From assembly GCA_963780635.1 (NCBI GenBank), contig CAWACW010000011.1, positions 806,001 to 870,000 of the forward strand: DNA of 64,000 nucleotides. Reading direction: 5' to 3'. A program made the position numbers and the translations under genes. Under the pieces are notes generated by a model. That model did not search any database, had not been told where the DNA came from, and saw nothing but the letters and a program-made list of their open reading frames with translations. Positions within the stretch are counted from its first letter, which is position 1. Every line of letters begins with the position of its first letter. This document shows, piece after piece, positions 7,770 through 16,241 of the stretch. This DNA comes from DATEPR01 sp963780635. GTDB taxonomy: Bacteria; Actinomycetota; Actinomycetes; Mycobacteriales; Pseudonocardiaceae.

Positions 7770-8345
7770 ATGGCGCGAAGCAAGGAGTTCGACCCGGACA
7801 CCGCGTTGGACCGTGCGATGACGCTGTTCTGGGAGAAGGGCTATGAGAAGACGTCCATCCAGGACCTTGTGGAACACACCGGTGTCCACAAGCGAAGCAT
7901 GTACGACACCTTCGGCGACAAGCACTCGCTGTACCTGAAGGCTTTGGGCCGGTACGGCGAGACCGTCGAGCGGGCGCAGCGTGAGGCCGTCGAGTCCGAG
8001 GAGAACCCGCGGGACGCGCTGCGGCAACTGTTCCGGTCCGCGATCGTGGGTCTGGACGCCGGCCCGAAGGGTTGCCTGGCGGTCAACTGCGCGACAGAGA
8101 TGGCGTTGCACGATCCTGATGCCGCAGGCTGGGTGGAGCGCAACTTCGATGGGTGGCATCGCCTGCTCGTGGAACTCGTCCGGCAGGGTCAGCGAACGGG
8201 CGAGTTCTCCTCCCGGGTCGGTCCGCGGCTGCTGGCCGACTCGCTGTTCAACGCGTGGGTTGGCCTGCGCGTGCAGGTCAGGGCCGGGGCGAGCCGCGAG
8301 CGCCTGGAGGAGATGGTCGACGGCATGGTGGCCATGCTCGGCTGA
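7770..8345 (+). CDS. TetR-family regulator (AcrR-like)
   Basis: A 191-residue repressor; the start at 7770 gives MARSKEFDPDTALDRAM and is preceded by GGAGGAGG, so the 22 upstream in-frame codons are not used. The HTH reads TSIQDLVEHTGVHKRSMYDT (about residues 29-48) followed by FGDKHSLYLKAL. This subgroup typically carries Cys or electrophile-responsive pockets; a Cys pair (GCLAVNCATEMAL) is present at about residue 110. Operator-like motifs precede both it and the downstream SDR gene, 170 bp away on the same strand, arguing for autoregulation and control of the SDR. Confidence 0.88.
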   Translation: MARSKEFDPDTALDRAMTLFWEKGYEKTSIQDLVEHTGVHKRSMYDTFGDKHSLYLKALGRYGETVERAQREAVESEENPRDALRQLFRSAIVGLDAGPKGCLAVNCATEMALHDPDAAGWVERNFDGWHRLLVELVRQGQRTGEFSSRVGPRLLADSLFNAWVGLRVQVRAGASRERLEEMVDGMVAMLG

Positions 8346-8367
8346 TTTTTTTGCCAACATTCCGCAA

Positions 8368-8387
8368 CGATCGTTCCCAAAAGGACT
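8368..8387. promoter_or_regulatory. Candidate TetR operator, site 2 (SDR promoter)
   Basis: cgatcgttcccaaaaggact matches site 1 at 7727-7746 in 15 of 20 positions and contains the self-complementary aacgatcgtt. It lies about 125 bp before the SDR ATG, just past the TetR gene stop. Confidence 0.5.
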
Positions 8388-8512
8388 TGCTCGCATCTCG
8401 TGTGTTCCGGCTGCGCTTCTCCTGAGGTCAGGACGATCGGCGCGGCATCGATTATCGAGACACCCGGCCGATTTTCGGAGCGGGTACCAGTCATCGAAAG
8501 TGAGCCAGTCGC

Positions 8513-9226
8513 ATGAATATCCAGAACTCCGTCGCCCTGGTAACGGGCGCCAACCGCGGTCTGGGCCGCCACCTGGCGGAGCAGCTGCTCCAGCGTGGGG
8601 CCAGCAAGGTCTACGCCACATCTCGCGACCCCCTGTCCATCGATCTACCAGGTGTCGTGCCCCTGCAGTTGGACATCACCGACGCCGCATCCGTCGCCAA
8701 GGCCGCTCAGGTCGCGCAGGACGTCACACTGCTGATCAACAACGCCGGCATCAGCACCCACTCGCGACTCTCCGATGGCGACATCGCGAACATCCGGCTG
8801 GAGATGGACACGCATTTCTTCGGCGCTCTCGAGGTGAGCCGGGCATTCGCTCCGATCCTGGCCGCCAACGGCGGCGGGGCGATCCTCAACGTCCTGTCGG
8901 TCCTGTCGTGGGTCCATTACCCCGACTACGGCGGCTACAGTGCGGCCAAGGCCGCCGAGTTGGCGATGACCAACGTGCTGCGCCAGGAACTGGCGCCCGC
9001 CAAGATCGACGTGACGGCCCTCCACGTCGGCTACATGGACACCGACATGGCCGACTACGTCGAGAAGTCGGACAAGGTGGACCCCGCCTGGGTCGCAGGC
9101 CTCGCCCTGGACGGTGTCCAGTCCCGCGCACTGGAAGTGCTCGCCGACGAGAAGAGCCGCACTGCGCGCGCCGCGCTGGCCGGTGACCTGGCCCAGCTCT
9201 ACCCGGGACTGCATGCGGCCAGCTGA
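8513..9226 (+). CDS. Short-chain dehydrogenase/reductase
   Basis: A 237-residue classical SDR. TGANRGLG at residues 11-18 binds NAD(P), NNAG lies at 76-79, and the catalytic set is Ser (129/132), Tyr142 and Lys146 (GYSAAK). An Arg after the first strand (TSRD) favours NADPH. The tail ends with a proline-poor LYPGLHAAS. It is likely the target of the upstream TetR repressor. A strong terminator follows. The substrate is unknown; redox detoxification of a carbonyl is a reasonable guess. Confidence 0.88.
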   Translation: MNIQNSVALVTGANRGLGRHLAEQLLQRGASKVYATSRDPLSIDLPGVVPLQLDITDAASVAKAAQVAQDVTLLINNAGISTHSRLSDGDIANIRLEMDTHFFGALEVSRAFAPILAANGGGAILNVLSVLSWVHYPDYGGYSAAKAAELAMTNVLRQELAPAKIDVTALHVGYMDTDMADYVEKSDKVDPAWVAGLALDGVQSRALEVLADEKSRTARAALAGDLAQLYPGLHAAS

Positions 9227-9242
9227 CCTCCGCCTCCCCCAA

Positions 9243-9280
9243 GCGCCCCCGCGCCGTGCTACATACGGCGCGGGGCGTTT
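9243..9280 (+). terminator. Intrinsic terminator after SDR
   Basis: A GC-rich stem (arms cgccccgcgccg-type and cggcgcggggcg around a tgctacata loop) is followed by tttcgttt, 16 bp after the SDR stop. Confidence 0.85.
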
Positions 9281-9733
9281 CGTTTCCTCGGCCTCACGTT
9301 CACAAGTGTCCTGCCGCGCACACCGGCATCGAACGGCCACCCTGGCGTTGACCGAGAGTCGTGCACTGCCTCCAAGCGCCAGACCTATGGCGGCGCCAGC
9401 TTCTCCTTGCTCCGTAAGAGAACGCCCAGCTGCCACCCTGCTCCTTGATCACGCGATCGGGGACAGAGCAGAACGTTTTACAGTCCTCGTCGGACGCCTG
9501 CCGGTGTTCATGACCGGGTGAGGGATCAAGAAAAGGCGGCAGCCGCGCGGCACGACGATGGACCGGTTCGGCGCCGTTTCAGGAGGCTGCCCGGTCCGGC
9601 TGTCCACTGCGCGACCACCGGACCGGTGTCACACTGGCCGTTTCGACGAACGCGCCCGCCGCCGTGGTCGGGTGAGGTGTCCTGAACCGGCGTCATCGGT
9701 CGGCACCCGACTCGTGAGGAGAGGAGTCAGCCC
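9281..9733. other. Intergenic stretch with no recognisable gene
   Basis: About 450 bp between the SDR terminator and the hydrolase. Frames here are short or lie opposite coding sequence. I see no repeat or RNA structure. The last 20 bp carry the GAGGAGAGGAG ribosome site of the hydrolase, so its promoter should lie in this stretch. Confidence 0.5.
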
Positions 9734-10555
9734 ATGCCCATGGTCGTCACCAAGGACGGGACGGAAATCTTCTACAAGGACTGGGGGACCGGGCAGCCTG
9801 TCGTGTTCAGTCACGGCTGGCCGCTCACGGCTGACGCGTGGGACGGTCCGGCCAATTTCGTCGCGTCACGCGGCTTCCGGGCAGTGGCACACGACCGGCG
9901 CGGTGGCGGCCGGTCCAGCCAGCCGTGGGAGGGCAACGATCTGGACCACTACGCGGACGATCTCGCCGCGGTGATCGAGCAGCTCGACCTCACCGACATC
10001 GTACTGGTGGGGCACTCCACCGGGGGCGGTGAAGTAGCCCGCTACGTCGGCAGGTACGGCACGGCAAGGGTTGCCAAGGTGGTCTTGCTGAGCGCGATCC
10101 CACCGCTGCTCCTCAAGACCGACGCCAACCCTGACGGCGTGCCGATCGACGTGTTCGACCAGATCCGGCAGGGATTGCTCGCCGACCGGTCGCAGTTCTA
10201 CCTGGACCTCGCGTTTCCGTTCTATGGCGCCAACAGAGAGGGTTCGAATGTCTCCCAGGGCGCACGGGACGCGTTCTGGCTGATGTCGATGACGGTGGGT
10301 ATCAAAGGTGCCTACGACTGTGTCAAAGCGTTCTCGGAGGACGATCAGACCGAGGATCTGAAGAAGATCGACGTCCCCACGCTGGTCCTGCACGGCGACG
10401 ACGACCAGATCGTCCCGATCGGTACGGCGGCCTTGAAGTCGTCGAAGATCCTGCCGAACGCGACGCTCAAGATCTACCCGGGCGCTCCGCACGGGCTGAC
10501 CGGCCCGCACGAGCAGGAGTTCAACGAGGATCTGCTCGCCTTCCTCACCAAGTGA
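9734..10555 (+). CDS. Alpha/beta hydrolase, non-haem haloperoxidase type
   Basis: A 273-residue alpha/beta hydrolase close to bacterial non-haem chloroperoxidases/perhydrolases. The catalytic triad is visible: Ser95 in GHSTGGG, an Asp in HGDDDQIVP (about 222-224) and His253 in GAPHGL. The N-terminus (TKDGTEIFYKDWGTGQPVVF) and HGWPL oxyanion-loop segment are characteristic. Natural activity is probably ester/lactone hydrolysis; perhydrolysis is a side reaction of the family. The ATG has a long purine-rich ribosome site. It stands alone before a tRNA gene. Confidence 0.9.
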   Translation: MPMVVTKDGTEIFYKDWGTGQPVVFSHGWPLTADAWDGPANFVASRGFRAVAHDRRGGGRSSQPWEGNDLDHYADDLAAVIEQLDLTDIVLVGHSTGGGEVARYVGRYGTARVAKVVLLSAIPPLLLKTDANPDGVPIDVFDQIRQGLLADRSQFYLDLAFPFYGANREGSNVSQGARDAFWLMSMTVGIKGAYDCVKAFSEDDQTEDLKKIDVPTLVLHGDDDQIVPIGTAALKSSKILPNATLKIYPGAPHGLTGPHEQEFNEDLLAFLTK

Positions 10556-10669
10556 GACGGTCACGACCGACCTGACGATCGGGGCGTTCGACACTCGGCT
10601 GGTGGGCATCGCCGAGGCGACCGACGGCAAGCTGCGCAGCGCGGGCCGACCTGTGGTGTACGAGGCCAC

Positions 10670-10849
10670 GTGGCTCGCTGGGGTGTCGCTGCTCTGACCG
10701 AGAGCCTGGCTGATCTCTCCGAGGCGTTGTCCGCAACCGAGGCGTCCTGGATGGACGACGAGTCAGCTCAGGCGTACCGGGCCGCTGTCCGCCAACTCCG
10801 GGCGAGTGTGGCTGGCCTCTTCGCGGGCACACAAGCGCTGCGCCGGTAG
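10670..10849 (+). CDS. Small hypothetical protein (59 aa), possibly a broken gene
   Basis: GTG 10670 opens a 59-residue frame containing ALTESLADLSEALSA, EASWMDDESAQAYR and ALRR at the end; the amphipathic, Ala-rich composition looks protein-like. An overlapping frame directly upstream (about 10567-10697) also reads protein-like (DLTIGAFDTRLVGIAEA), ending inside this one. Either two overlapping small genes or one gene split by a frameshift is possible. No family recognised. Low confidence. Confidence 0.35.
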   Translation: MARWGVAALTESLADLSEALSATEASWMDDESAQAYRAAVRQLRASVAGLFAGTQALRR

Positions 10850-10956
10850 GCAGCGCTGCACCCTCGTGCTTGCCGATGATCTGGCTCAAAACTTTCACCG
10901 GTATTCGACCCGGCTAGCCGGATTCAGCCGCGCATGGCCGTAGTCAGCCGGACAGG

Positions 10957-10999
10957 CAAAAAACGGCCCCGACCATGTTGACGCTGGTCAGGACCGTTG
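10957..10999 (-). terminator. Terminator downstream of tRNA-Arg
   Basis: Read on the minus strand, aacggtcctgacc and ggtcggggccgtt pair (with G-U pairs) around a short loop and are followed by tttttg, 20 bp past the tRNA 3' end. Confidence 0.8.
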
Positions 11000-11018
11000 A
11001 TGTGCTGGCTTGTAGATG

Positions 11019-11090
11019 TGCCCCCGGTAGGATTCGAACCTACGCTCCCGCCTCCGGAGGGCGGTGCTCTATCCCCTGAGCTACGGGGGC
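11019..11090 (-). tRNA. tRNA-Arg (anticodon CCG)
   Basis: On the minus strand a full cloverleaf forms: acceptor GCCCCCG/CGGGGGC, D arm GCTC-AGGGGATA-GAGC, anticodon arm CCGCC-CTCCGGA-GGCGG with anticodon CCG, a 4-nt variable loop, T arm GTAGG-TTCGAAT-CCTAC, discriminator A. The 3' CCA is not encoded. It reads the CGG arginine codon, frequent in this GC-rich DNA. argS lies 2 kb away. Confidence 0.95.
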
Positions 11091-11143
11091 TCGCTGTCGT
11101 GCGGTCGCAGCATAGCGCACTCGCGTCGTCCGGCCCCCGGGCC

Positions 11144-11149
11144 TACCGT
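11144..11149 (+). promoter_or_regulatory. -10 box (TACCGT), leaderless start of the ephD-like gene
   Basis: TACCGT lies 8 nt before the ATG at 11158 with no Shine-Dalgarno sequence between, placing the transcription start at or next to the start codon. Confidence 0.5.
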
Positions 11150-11157
11150 GCTGTCTC

Positions 11158-12864
11158 ATGGACACGGACCGTGTTGGGCTCGTTCAGGGCGATGGCCTGC
11201 GGTTGTCGGTACGGGAGCGGGGGGACACGGACGCGCCGACCGTGTTGCTCGTGCACGGCTACCCGGACAACTCCTCGGTGTGGAACGGCGTAGTGGACGT
11301 GCTGGCCGAGCGCTATCACGTGGTCCGTTTCGACGTGCGCGGGACCGGGGCCTCCGAGGCGCCCGCGCACCGGGAGGGGTACCGGCTCGACCACCTGGCC
11401 GCGGACATCGCCGCCGTTGCCCGGGTGACGAGCCCCGGCAGGCCCGTTCATCTCGTTGGCCACGACTGGGGCTCCATCCAGGCCTGGCACGCCGTCACCG
11501 ACCCTCGCTACGCCGACCTCTTCGCCTCCTACACCACCCTCTCGGGCCCCTGTCTCGACCATATCGACGCCTGGCTGCGCCGCAATGTCCGCCGGCTGCG
11601 CCTCGCGCCGGTGCTCCGCCAGCTCACCCACTCGTGGTACATCGGTTTCTTCCAGCTCCCCGCGCTGCCCGAGCTGGCCTGGCGGACGCCGCTGCTCAAG
11701 AACAAGTTCGGCGCCGACCAGCGCGACGCGATCAACGGCATCGAGCTGTACCGCGCCAACATGGTCGGCGGCCCGCCGCGCACCGAGCGCCGGACCGCCG
11801 TGCCCGTGCAGCAGCTCGCGCTCACCAAGGACCCCTTCGTGCTGCCCCCGCTGCTCACCGCCGCCGAACCCTGGTGCGAGCAGCTCTGGCGCCGCAACCT
11901 GCCGTACGGCCACTGGGCGCCTCGCACCCACCCGAACACGGTCGCCGGCCTGATCGCCGAGTTCGCCGACCACGTCGGCGGCGGTGCAGCCGCCCGGGGG
12001 CTGCGCCGGGCCAAGATCACCGGACGCCGGCCGCGCTTCGCCGGCCGGCTCGTCCTGGTCACGGGCGCGGGCAGCGGCATCGGGCGGGCAGCCTCACTGG
12101 CGTTCGCCGCCGAGGGGGCCGACATCGTGGCCGCTGACATCGACGAGGACACCGCGACGGTGACCGCCGGGCAGGTCCGCGAGCTGGGGGCCGACGCCCA
12201 TCCCTACCAGGTCGACGTGGCCGACGCGGAGGCCCTGCGCAAGCTCGCCGCCCAGGTCACGGCCGAGCATGGCGTTCCCGACATCGTGCTGGCCAACGCC
12301 GGTATCGGCATGGCAGGCGGCTTCCTGGACACCAGCGAGGACGACTGGCGCCGCGTGATCGACGTCAACCTGCTGGGCGTCGTGCACACGCTCCGTGCCT
12401 TCGTGCCGCCCCTCGTGGATCGCGCGCGGGAGATCGGCGAGGGCGGTCATGTCGTGGTCACCTCGTCGGCCGCTGCTTACACTCCGTGGCCGGCCTTGAC
12501 GGCTTACGCGACGACCAAAGCGGCCGTTCTCTCACTCGCCCAGAGCCTGCGCACGGAGCTGGCACCCGATGGCATCGGAGTGTCCGCGATCTGTCCAGGA
12601 TTGGTCTCGACCAACATCATCAACACTGCCCGGTTCGTCGGTCAGGACGCGGCTGCCGAGCGGGAGAGCCGCGCTTCCGTTGCCGCGCTCTATCGCCGTC
12701 GCGCCTACGGTCCTGAGAAAGTCGCCGCGGCCATGCTGGACGCCGTCGCGACCAACCGCGCCGTGGTGCCCGTGACCCCGGAAGCACACCTCGCCGCGGC
12801 CGGAATGCGACTGTCGCCGGGTCTCGTTCGGCTGTTCGGCCGAGTGTTCCGCTCCCCACGGTGA
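11158..12864 (+). CDS. EphD-like alpha/beta hydrolase - SDR fusion
   Basis: A 568-residue two-domain protein. Residues ~1-285 are an epoxide-hydrolase-like alpha/beta hydrolase with HGYPDN (33-38) and the nucleophile Asp103 in GHDWGS. Residues ~295-568 are a classical SDR: TGAGSGIG at 302-309, NAGIG, then Tyr450 and Lys454 in AYATTKAA. The same fusion is found in mycobacterial EphD. Likely roles are opening an epoxide or hydrolysing an ester, then oxidising the resulting alcohol; the substrate (lipid or xenobiotic) is unknown. It is divergent from tRNA-Arg and has a probable leaderless promoter. Confidence 0.88.
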   Translation: MDTDRVGLVQGDGLRLSVRERGDTDAPTVLLVHGYPDNSSVWNGVVDVLAERYHVVRFDVRGTGASEAPAHREGYRLDHLAADIAAVARVTSPGRPVHLVGHDWGSIQAWHAVTDPRYADLFASYTTLSGPCLDHIDAWLRRNVRRLRLAPVLRQLTHSWYIGFFQLPALPELAWRTPLLKNKFGADQRDAINGIELYRANMVGGPPRTERRTAVPVQQLALTKDPFVLPPLLTAAEPWCEQLWRRNLPYGHWAPRTHPNTVAGLIAEFADHVGGGAAARGLRRAKITGRRPRFAGRLVLVTGAGSGIGRAASLAFAAEGADIVAADIDEDTATVTAGQVRELGADAHPYQVDVADAEALRKLAAQVTAEHGVPDIVLANAGIGMAGGFLDTSEDDWRRVIDVNLLGVVHTLRAFVPPLVDRAREIGEGGHVVVTSSAAAYTPWPALTAYATTKAAVLSLAQSLRTELAPDGIGVSAICPGLVSTNIINTARFVGQDAAAERESRASVAALYRRRAYGPEKVAAAMLDAVATNRAVVPVTPEAHLAAAGMRLSPGLVRLFGRVFRSPR

Positions 12865-13145
12865 CCGGTCGGTCGCGCTCTTCGCAGATTAATCTTCTTT
12901 CACTCGAATGGACTAACCCGCATGGGTCGGTTGTGGCTTAGCGTTACAGAACCTTCCTGGGGAAGGGGTTGTGTCCTCCAGTACGACGGGGAGTCGAGGA
13001 GGGGACAGGGGAGACCTTGTCCGTGGCGCACGGGACGAGCACCGCGCCCGATAGACCGCTCGTCCTGTGCGCTCCCCGACCACCGCGCGGCCGGTCTCAC
13101 CTGATGGGAGGCCTAATCCCCTGCCGGGACGCCTGCCAGCCCTTC

Positions 13146-13151
13146 TAGACT
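13146..13151 (+). promoter_or_regulatory. -10 box (TAGACT), leaderless start of argS
   Basis: TAGACT sits 7 nt before GTG 13159 with no ribosome site between, so the argS-lysA-hom-thrC-thrB transcript probably begins at the start codon. Confidence 0.55.
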
Positions 13152-13158
13152 GCACAGC

Positions 13159-14811
13159 GTGACCCCCGCCGCGCTTGCCGACCTGGTTCGTTCCACAGCG
13201 CTCGACGTCCTGTCCAACCGAGGACTGGACCCGACCGTCGTGCCCGCCGAGGTCACCGTGGAGCGCCCGCGCAACCCCGAGCACGGTGACTACGCCACGA
13301 ACCTCGCGCTGCAGATCGCCAAACCGCTCGGCGTCCCCCCGCGTGACCTGGCCACCTGGCTGGCCAGCGCGCTGACCGGCACCACGGACGTGGCCGAGGC
13401 CGACATCGCCGGGCCCGGCTTCGTCAACCTCCGGCTCGCCACTGGTGCGCAGGCCGGGATCGTCCGGGCAGCACTCCAGCCCGGCTACGGCCACGGCGAC
13501 CTGCTCGCCGGCCGCAAGATCAACCTGGAGTTCGTGTCCGCGAACCCGACCGGCCCGCTGCACATCGGCGGTACCCGCTGGGCGGCGGTCGGCGACGCGC
13601 TGGGCCGCGTGCTGGCCGCACAGGCGGGCGACGTCACCCGCGAGTACTACTTCAACGACGCTGGCGCCCAGATCGACCGGTTCGTCAGCTCGCTGATCGC
13701 CGCGGCGAAGGGCGAGCCGACCCCCGAGGACGGCTACTCGGGCGCGTACATCGCCGACGTCGCCGCCCAGGTGCTGCGCGAGCACCCGAGCGCGCTGTCG
13801 CTGCCGGAGGACGAGAGCCGCGAGACGTTCCGGCAGGTCGGCGTCGGTCTGATGTTCGACCAGATCAAGCAGAGCCTGCACGACTTCGGCACCGACTTCG
13901 ACGTCTTCACACACGAGGACTCGTTCCACGAGTCCGGCGCGGTGGAGCGGGTGGTCGAGCAGCTGAAGGAGTCTGGTCATCTGTATTTCGCCGACGGTGC
14001 CTGGTGGCTTCGCTCCACGGACTTCGGCGACGACAAGGATCGCCCGGTGATCCGCAGCAACGGCACCCCGGCCTACATCGCGGGGGACATCGCCTACTTC
14101 GCGGACAAGCGCGCCCGGGGCTTCGACCTGTGCATCTACATGCTCGGCGCGGACCATCACGGCTATGTCGCCCGCCTCAAGGCCGCGGCCGCCGCGCTCG
14201 GTGACGACCCGGCCACCGTCGAGGTGCTGATCGGCCAGCTGGTCAACCTGCTGTCGGACGGCAAGCCGGTGCGGATGAGCAAGCGCGCCGGCACCGTGGT
14301 CACCATCGAGGACCTGGTCGACGCCGTCGGCGTGGACGCGGGCCGCTACGCGCTGATCCGCTCGTCCGCCGACTCGGCCGTGGACATCGACCTGGACCTG
14401 CTCAACAAGCGCAGCAACGAGAACCCGGTGTTCTACGTGCAGTACGCGCACGCCCGGATCAGCTCGGTGCTGCGCAACGCCGCCGAGTTCGGCATCAGCG
14501 GCGAGGATGCCGACCTGACGCTGCTCACGCACGACCGCGAGGGCGACCTGATCCGCACGCTCGGCGAGTACCCGAGGGTGCTGCGCTCGGCCGCCGAACT
14601 GCGCGAGCCGCACCGCGTCGCGCGCTACCTCGAGGAACTGGCCGGCGTCTTCCATCGTTACTTCGACACCAGGGAGTGCCGCGTGCTGCCGCAGGGCGAC
14701 GAGGAGGCCACCCCGGTGGCGGCCGCGCGGGTGCGGCTGTACGAGGCCACCAGGGCCGTGCTGGCCGGTGGCCTCGGCCTGCTCGGTGTCAGTGCTCCGG
14801 AGCGTATGTGA
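13159..14811 (+). CDS. argS: Arginyl-tRNA synthetase
   Basis: A 550-residue class I synthetase that charges tRNA-Arg. The N-terminal Add-1 tRNA-binding domain (~1-90) includes HGDYATNLA. The ATP-binding HIGH-type motif is HIGG at 134-137 within NPTGPLHIGG, and the second signature is MSKRAG at about 373, the KMSK-like loop. The C-terminal anticodon-binding DALR domain contains YVQYAHARI and ends GLLGVSAPERM. GTG 13159 lies just after a -10 box. The stop overlaps the lysA start (TGATG), beginning a run of overlapping genes. Confidence 0.96.
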   Translation: MTPAALADLVRSTALDVLSNRGLDPTVVPAEVTVERPRNPEHGDYATNLALQIAKPLGVPPRDLATWLASALTGTTDVAEADIAGPGFVNLRLATGAQAGIVRAALQPGYGHGDLLAGRKINLEFVSANPTGPLHIGGTRWAAVGDALGRVLAAQAGDVTREYYFNDAGAQIDRFVSSLIAAAKGEPTPEDGYSGAYIADVAAQVLREHPSALSLPEDESRETFRQVGVGLMFDQIKQSLHDFGTDFDVFTHEDSFHESGAVERVVEQLKESGHLYFADGAWWLRSTDFGDDKDRPVIRSNGTPAYIAGDIAYFADKRARGFDLCIYMLGADHHGYVARLKAAAAALGDDPATVEVLIGQLVNLLSDGKPVRMSKRAGTVVTIEDLVDAVGVDAGRYALIRSSADSAVDIDLDLLNKRSNENPVFYVQYAHARISSVLRNAAEFGISGEDADLTLLTHDREGDLIRTLGEYPRVLRSAAELREPHRVARYLEELAGVFHRYFDTRECRVLPQGDEEATPVAAARVRLYEATRAVLAGGLGLLGVSAPERM

Positions 14812-16241
14812 TGCGCGCGCATCCGGCCGGTCCCCGGCACGCGGACGTGTTGGCACAGGCCAGCACCGCGGGCCCGCGACCCTCTACATCGGACGAGTTG
14901 AACGACCTGCCCGCGAAGGTGTGGCCGCGCGGCGCGACCCGGTCGGACACGGGTGTCGTGACGTTCGCCGGGTTGGACGTGCGGGACCTGGCCGAGCAGT
15001 ACGGCACCCCGCTGTTCGTCCTCGACGAGGCGGACTTCCGGGCTCGCTGCCGCGAGTACGCGCAGGCGTTCGGCGATCCCGCGCTGGTGCACTACGCGTC
15101 CAAGGCGTTCCTGTCCGTCCAGATCGCGCGGTGGGTCGCCGAGGAGGGCCTCGGGCTGGACGTGTGCAGCGGCGGCGAGCTGGCCATCGCGTTGCGCGCC
15201 GGCTTCCCCGTCGACCGAATCACGTTCCACGGCAACAACAAGTCCACCGCGGAGCTGGCCGCGGCCGTCGACGCGGGCGTCGGTGTCGTCGTGCTGGACT
15301 CGTTCTTCGAGATCACCCGGCTGGACGCGCTGACCCGCGACCGGGGTGTCACGCAGGACGTCCTGGTGCGCGCCACGGTCGGCGTCGAGGCGCACACCCA
15401 CGAGTTCATCGCCACCGCGCACGAGGACCAGAAGTTCGGCTTCTCGATCGCGTCGGGCGACGCGGCCGAGGCCGTGCGCCGGGTGCTCAAGGGCGAGGGC
15501 CTGCGGCTGGTCGGCCTGCACAGCCACATCGGGTCGCAGATCTACGACGCGGACGGCTTCGAGATCGCCGCGCACCGGGTGATCGGGCTGCTGGCCGCGC
15601 TGCGCGACGAGCACGGCGACGCGGCGGTCGCGTCGATCCACACCGTGGACCTCGGCGGCGGCCTCGGCATCGCCTACACCACCGACGACGACCCGCCGCC
15701 GGTCGCCGAACTGGCCGAGCAGCTGCTGCGCATCGTGGCCCGCGAGGCCGACGCTGCCGGCCTGCCCCGGCCGCGCGTCGTCGTGGAGCCGGGCAGGGCC
15801 ATCGCGGGCCCCGGCACGGTCACCGTCTACGAGGTCGGCACGCTCAAGGACGTCGAACTCGACCACAACACGTACCGCCGCTACGTCAGCGTGGACGGTG
15901 GGATGAGCGACAACATCCGTACCGCGCTCTACGACGCGGTCTACGACTGCAGGCTGGTGTCGCGGCCCGTCGAACCGGACGCGGACGCGGTGCTGTCCCG
16001 CGTGGTCGGCAAGCACTGCGAGAGCGGTGACGTGGTGGTCAGGGACTGCTGGCTGCCTGGCGATCTGGCCCCCGGCGACCTGATCGCGGTGGCCGCCACC
16101 GGCGCGTACTGCTATGCGATGGCCAACGGCTACAACCGGCTGCCCAGGCCCGCCGTGGTGGCGGTACGCGACGGCGAGGCGCGGGTACTGCTGCGCCGGG
16201 AGACCGAGCAGGACCTGTTCCGGCTGGAGGAAGCGCTGTGA
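14811..16241 (+). CDS. lysA: Diaminopimelate decarboxylase
   Basis: A 476-residue PLP enzyme (fold III) making L-lysine from meso-diaminopimelate. PLP Lys98 lies in HYASKAFL. Further signatures are CSGGELAIA, HSHIGSQI (phosphate-site region), the Gly-rich GGGLGI, VEPGRAIAG, and the C-terminal CESGDV and GAYCYAMA that complete the dimeric active site. Length matches actinobacterial LysA. ATG 14811 overlaps the argS stop and the stop overlaps the GTG of hom, so translation is coupled on both sides. Confidence 0.96.
   Translation: MRAHPAGPRHADVLAQASTAGPRPSTSDELNDLPAKVWPRGATRSDTGVVTFAGLDVRDLAEQYGTPLFVLDEADFRARCREYAQAFGDPALVHYASKAFLSVQIARWVAEEGLGLDVCSGGELAIALRAGFPVDRITFHGNNKSTAELAAAVDAGVGVVVLDSFFEITRLDALTRDRGVTQDVLVRATVGVEAHTHEFIATAHEDQKFGFSIASGDAAEAVRRVLKGEGLRLVGLHSHIGSQIYDADGFEIAAHRVIGLLAALRDEHGDAAVASIHTVDLGGGLGIAYTTDDDPPPVAELAEQLLRIVAREADAAGLPRPRVVVEPGRAIAGPGTVTVYEVGTLKDVELDHNTYRRYVSVDGGMSDNIRTALYDAVYDCRLVSRPVEPDADAVLSRVVGKHCESGDVVVRDCWLPGDLAPGDLIAVAATGAYCYAMANGYNRLPRPAVVAVRDGEARVLLRRETEQDLFRLEEAL

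Noticed and set aside
11019..11090. tRNA-Arg as an integration site for a mobile island
   Set aside because: No integrase, no partial tRNA duplicate and no mobile genes on either side; the neighbours are an ordinary hydrolase and the ephD-argS region.
12940..12985. Hairpin ccttcc-tgg-ggaagg as a T-box or riboswitch for argS
   Set aside because: The stem is short and bulged, there is no T-box sequence or terminator alternative, and argS appears to start leaderless 170 bp downstream.
12913..14856. 647-aa minus-strand frame opposite argS
   Set aside because: Shadow of argS; no start signal and composition typical of antisense high-GC frames.
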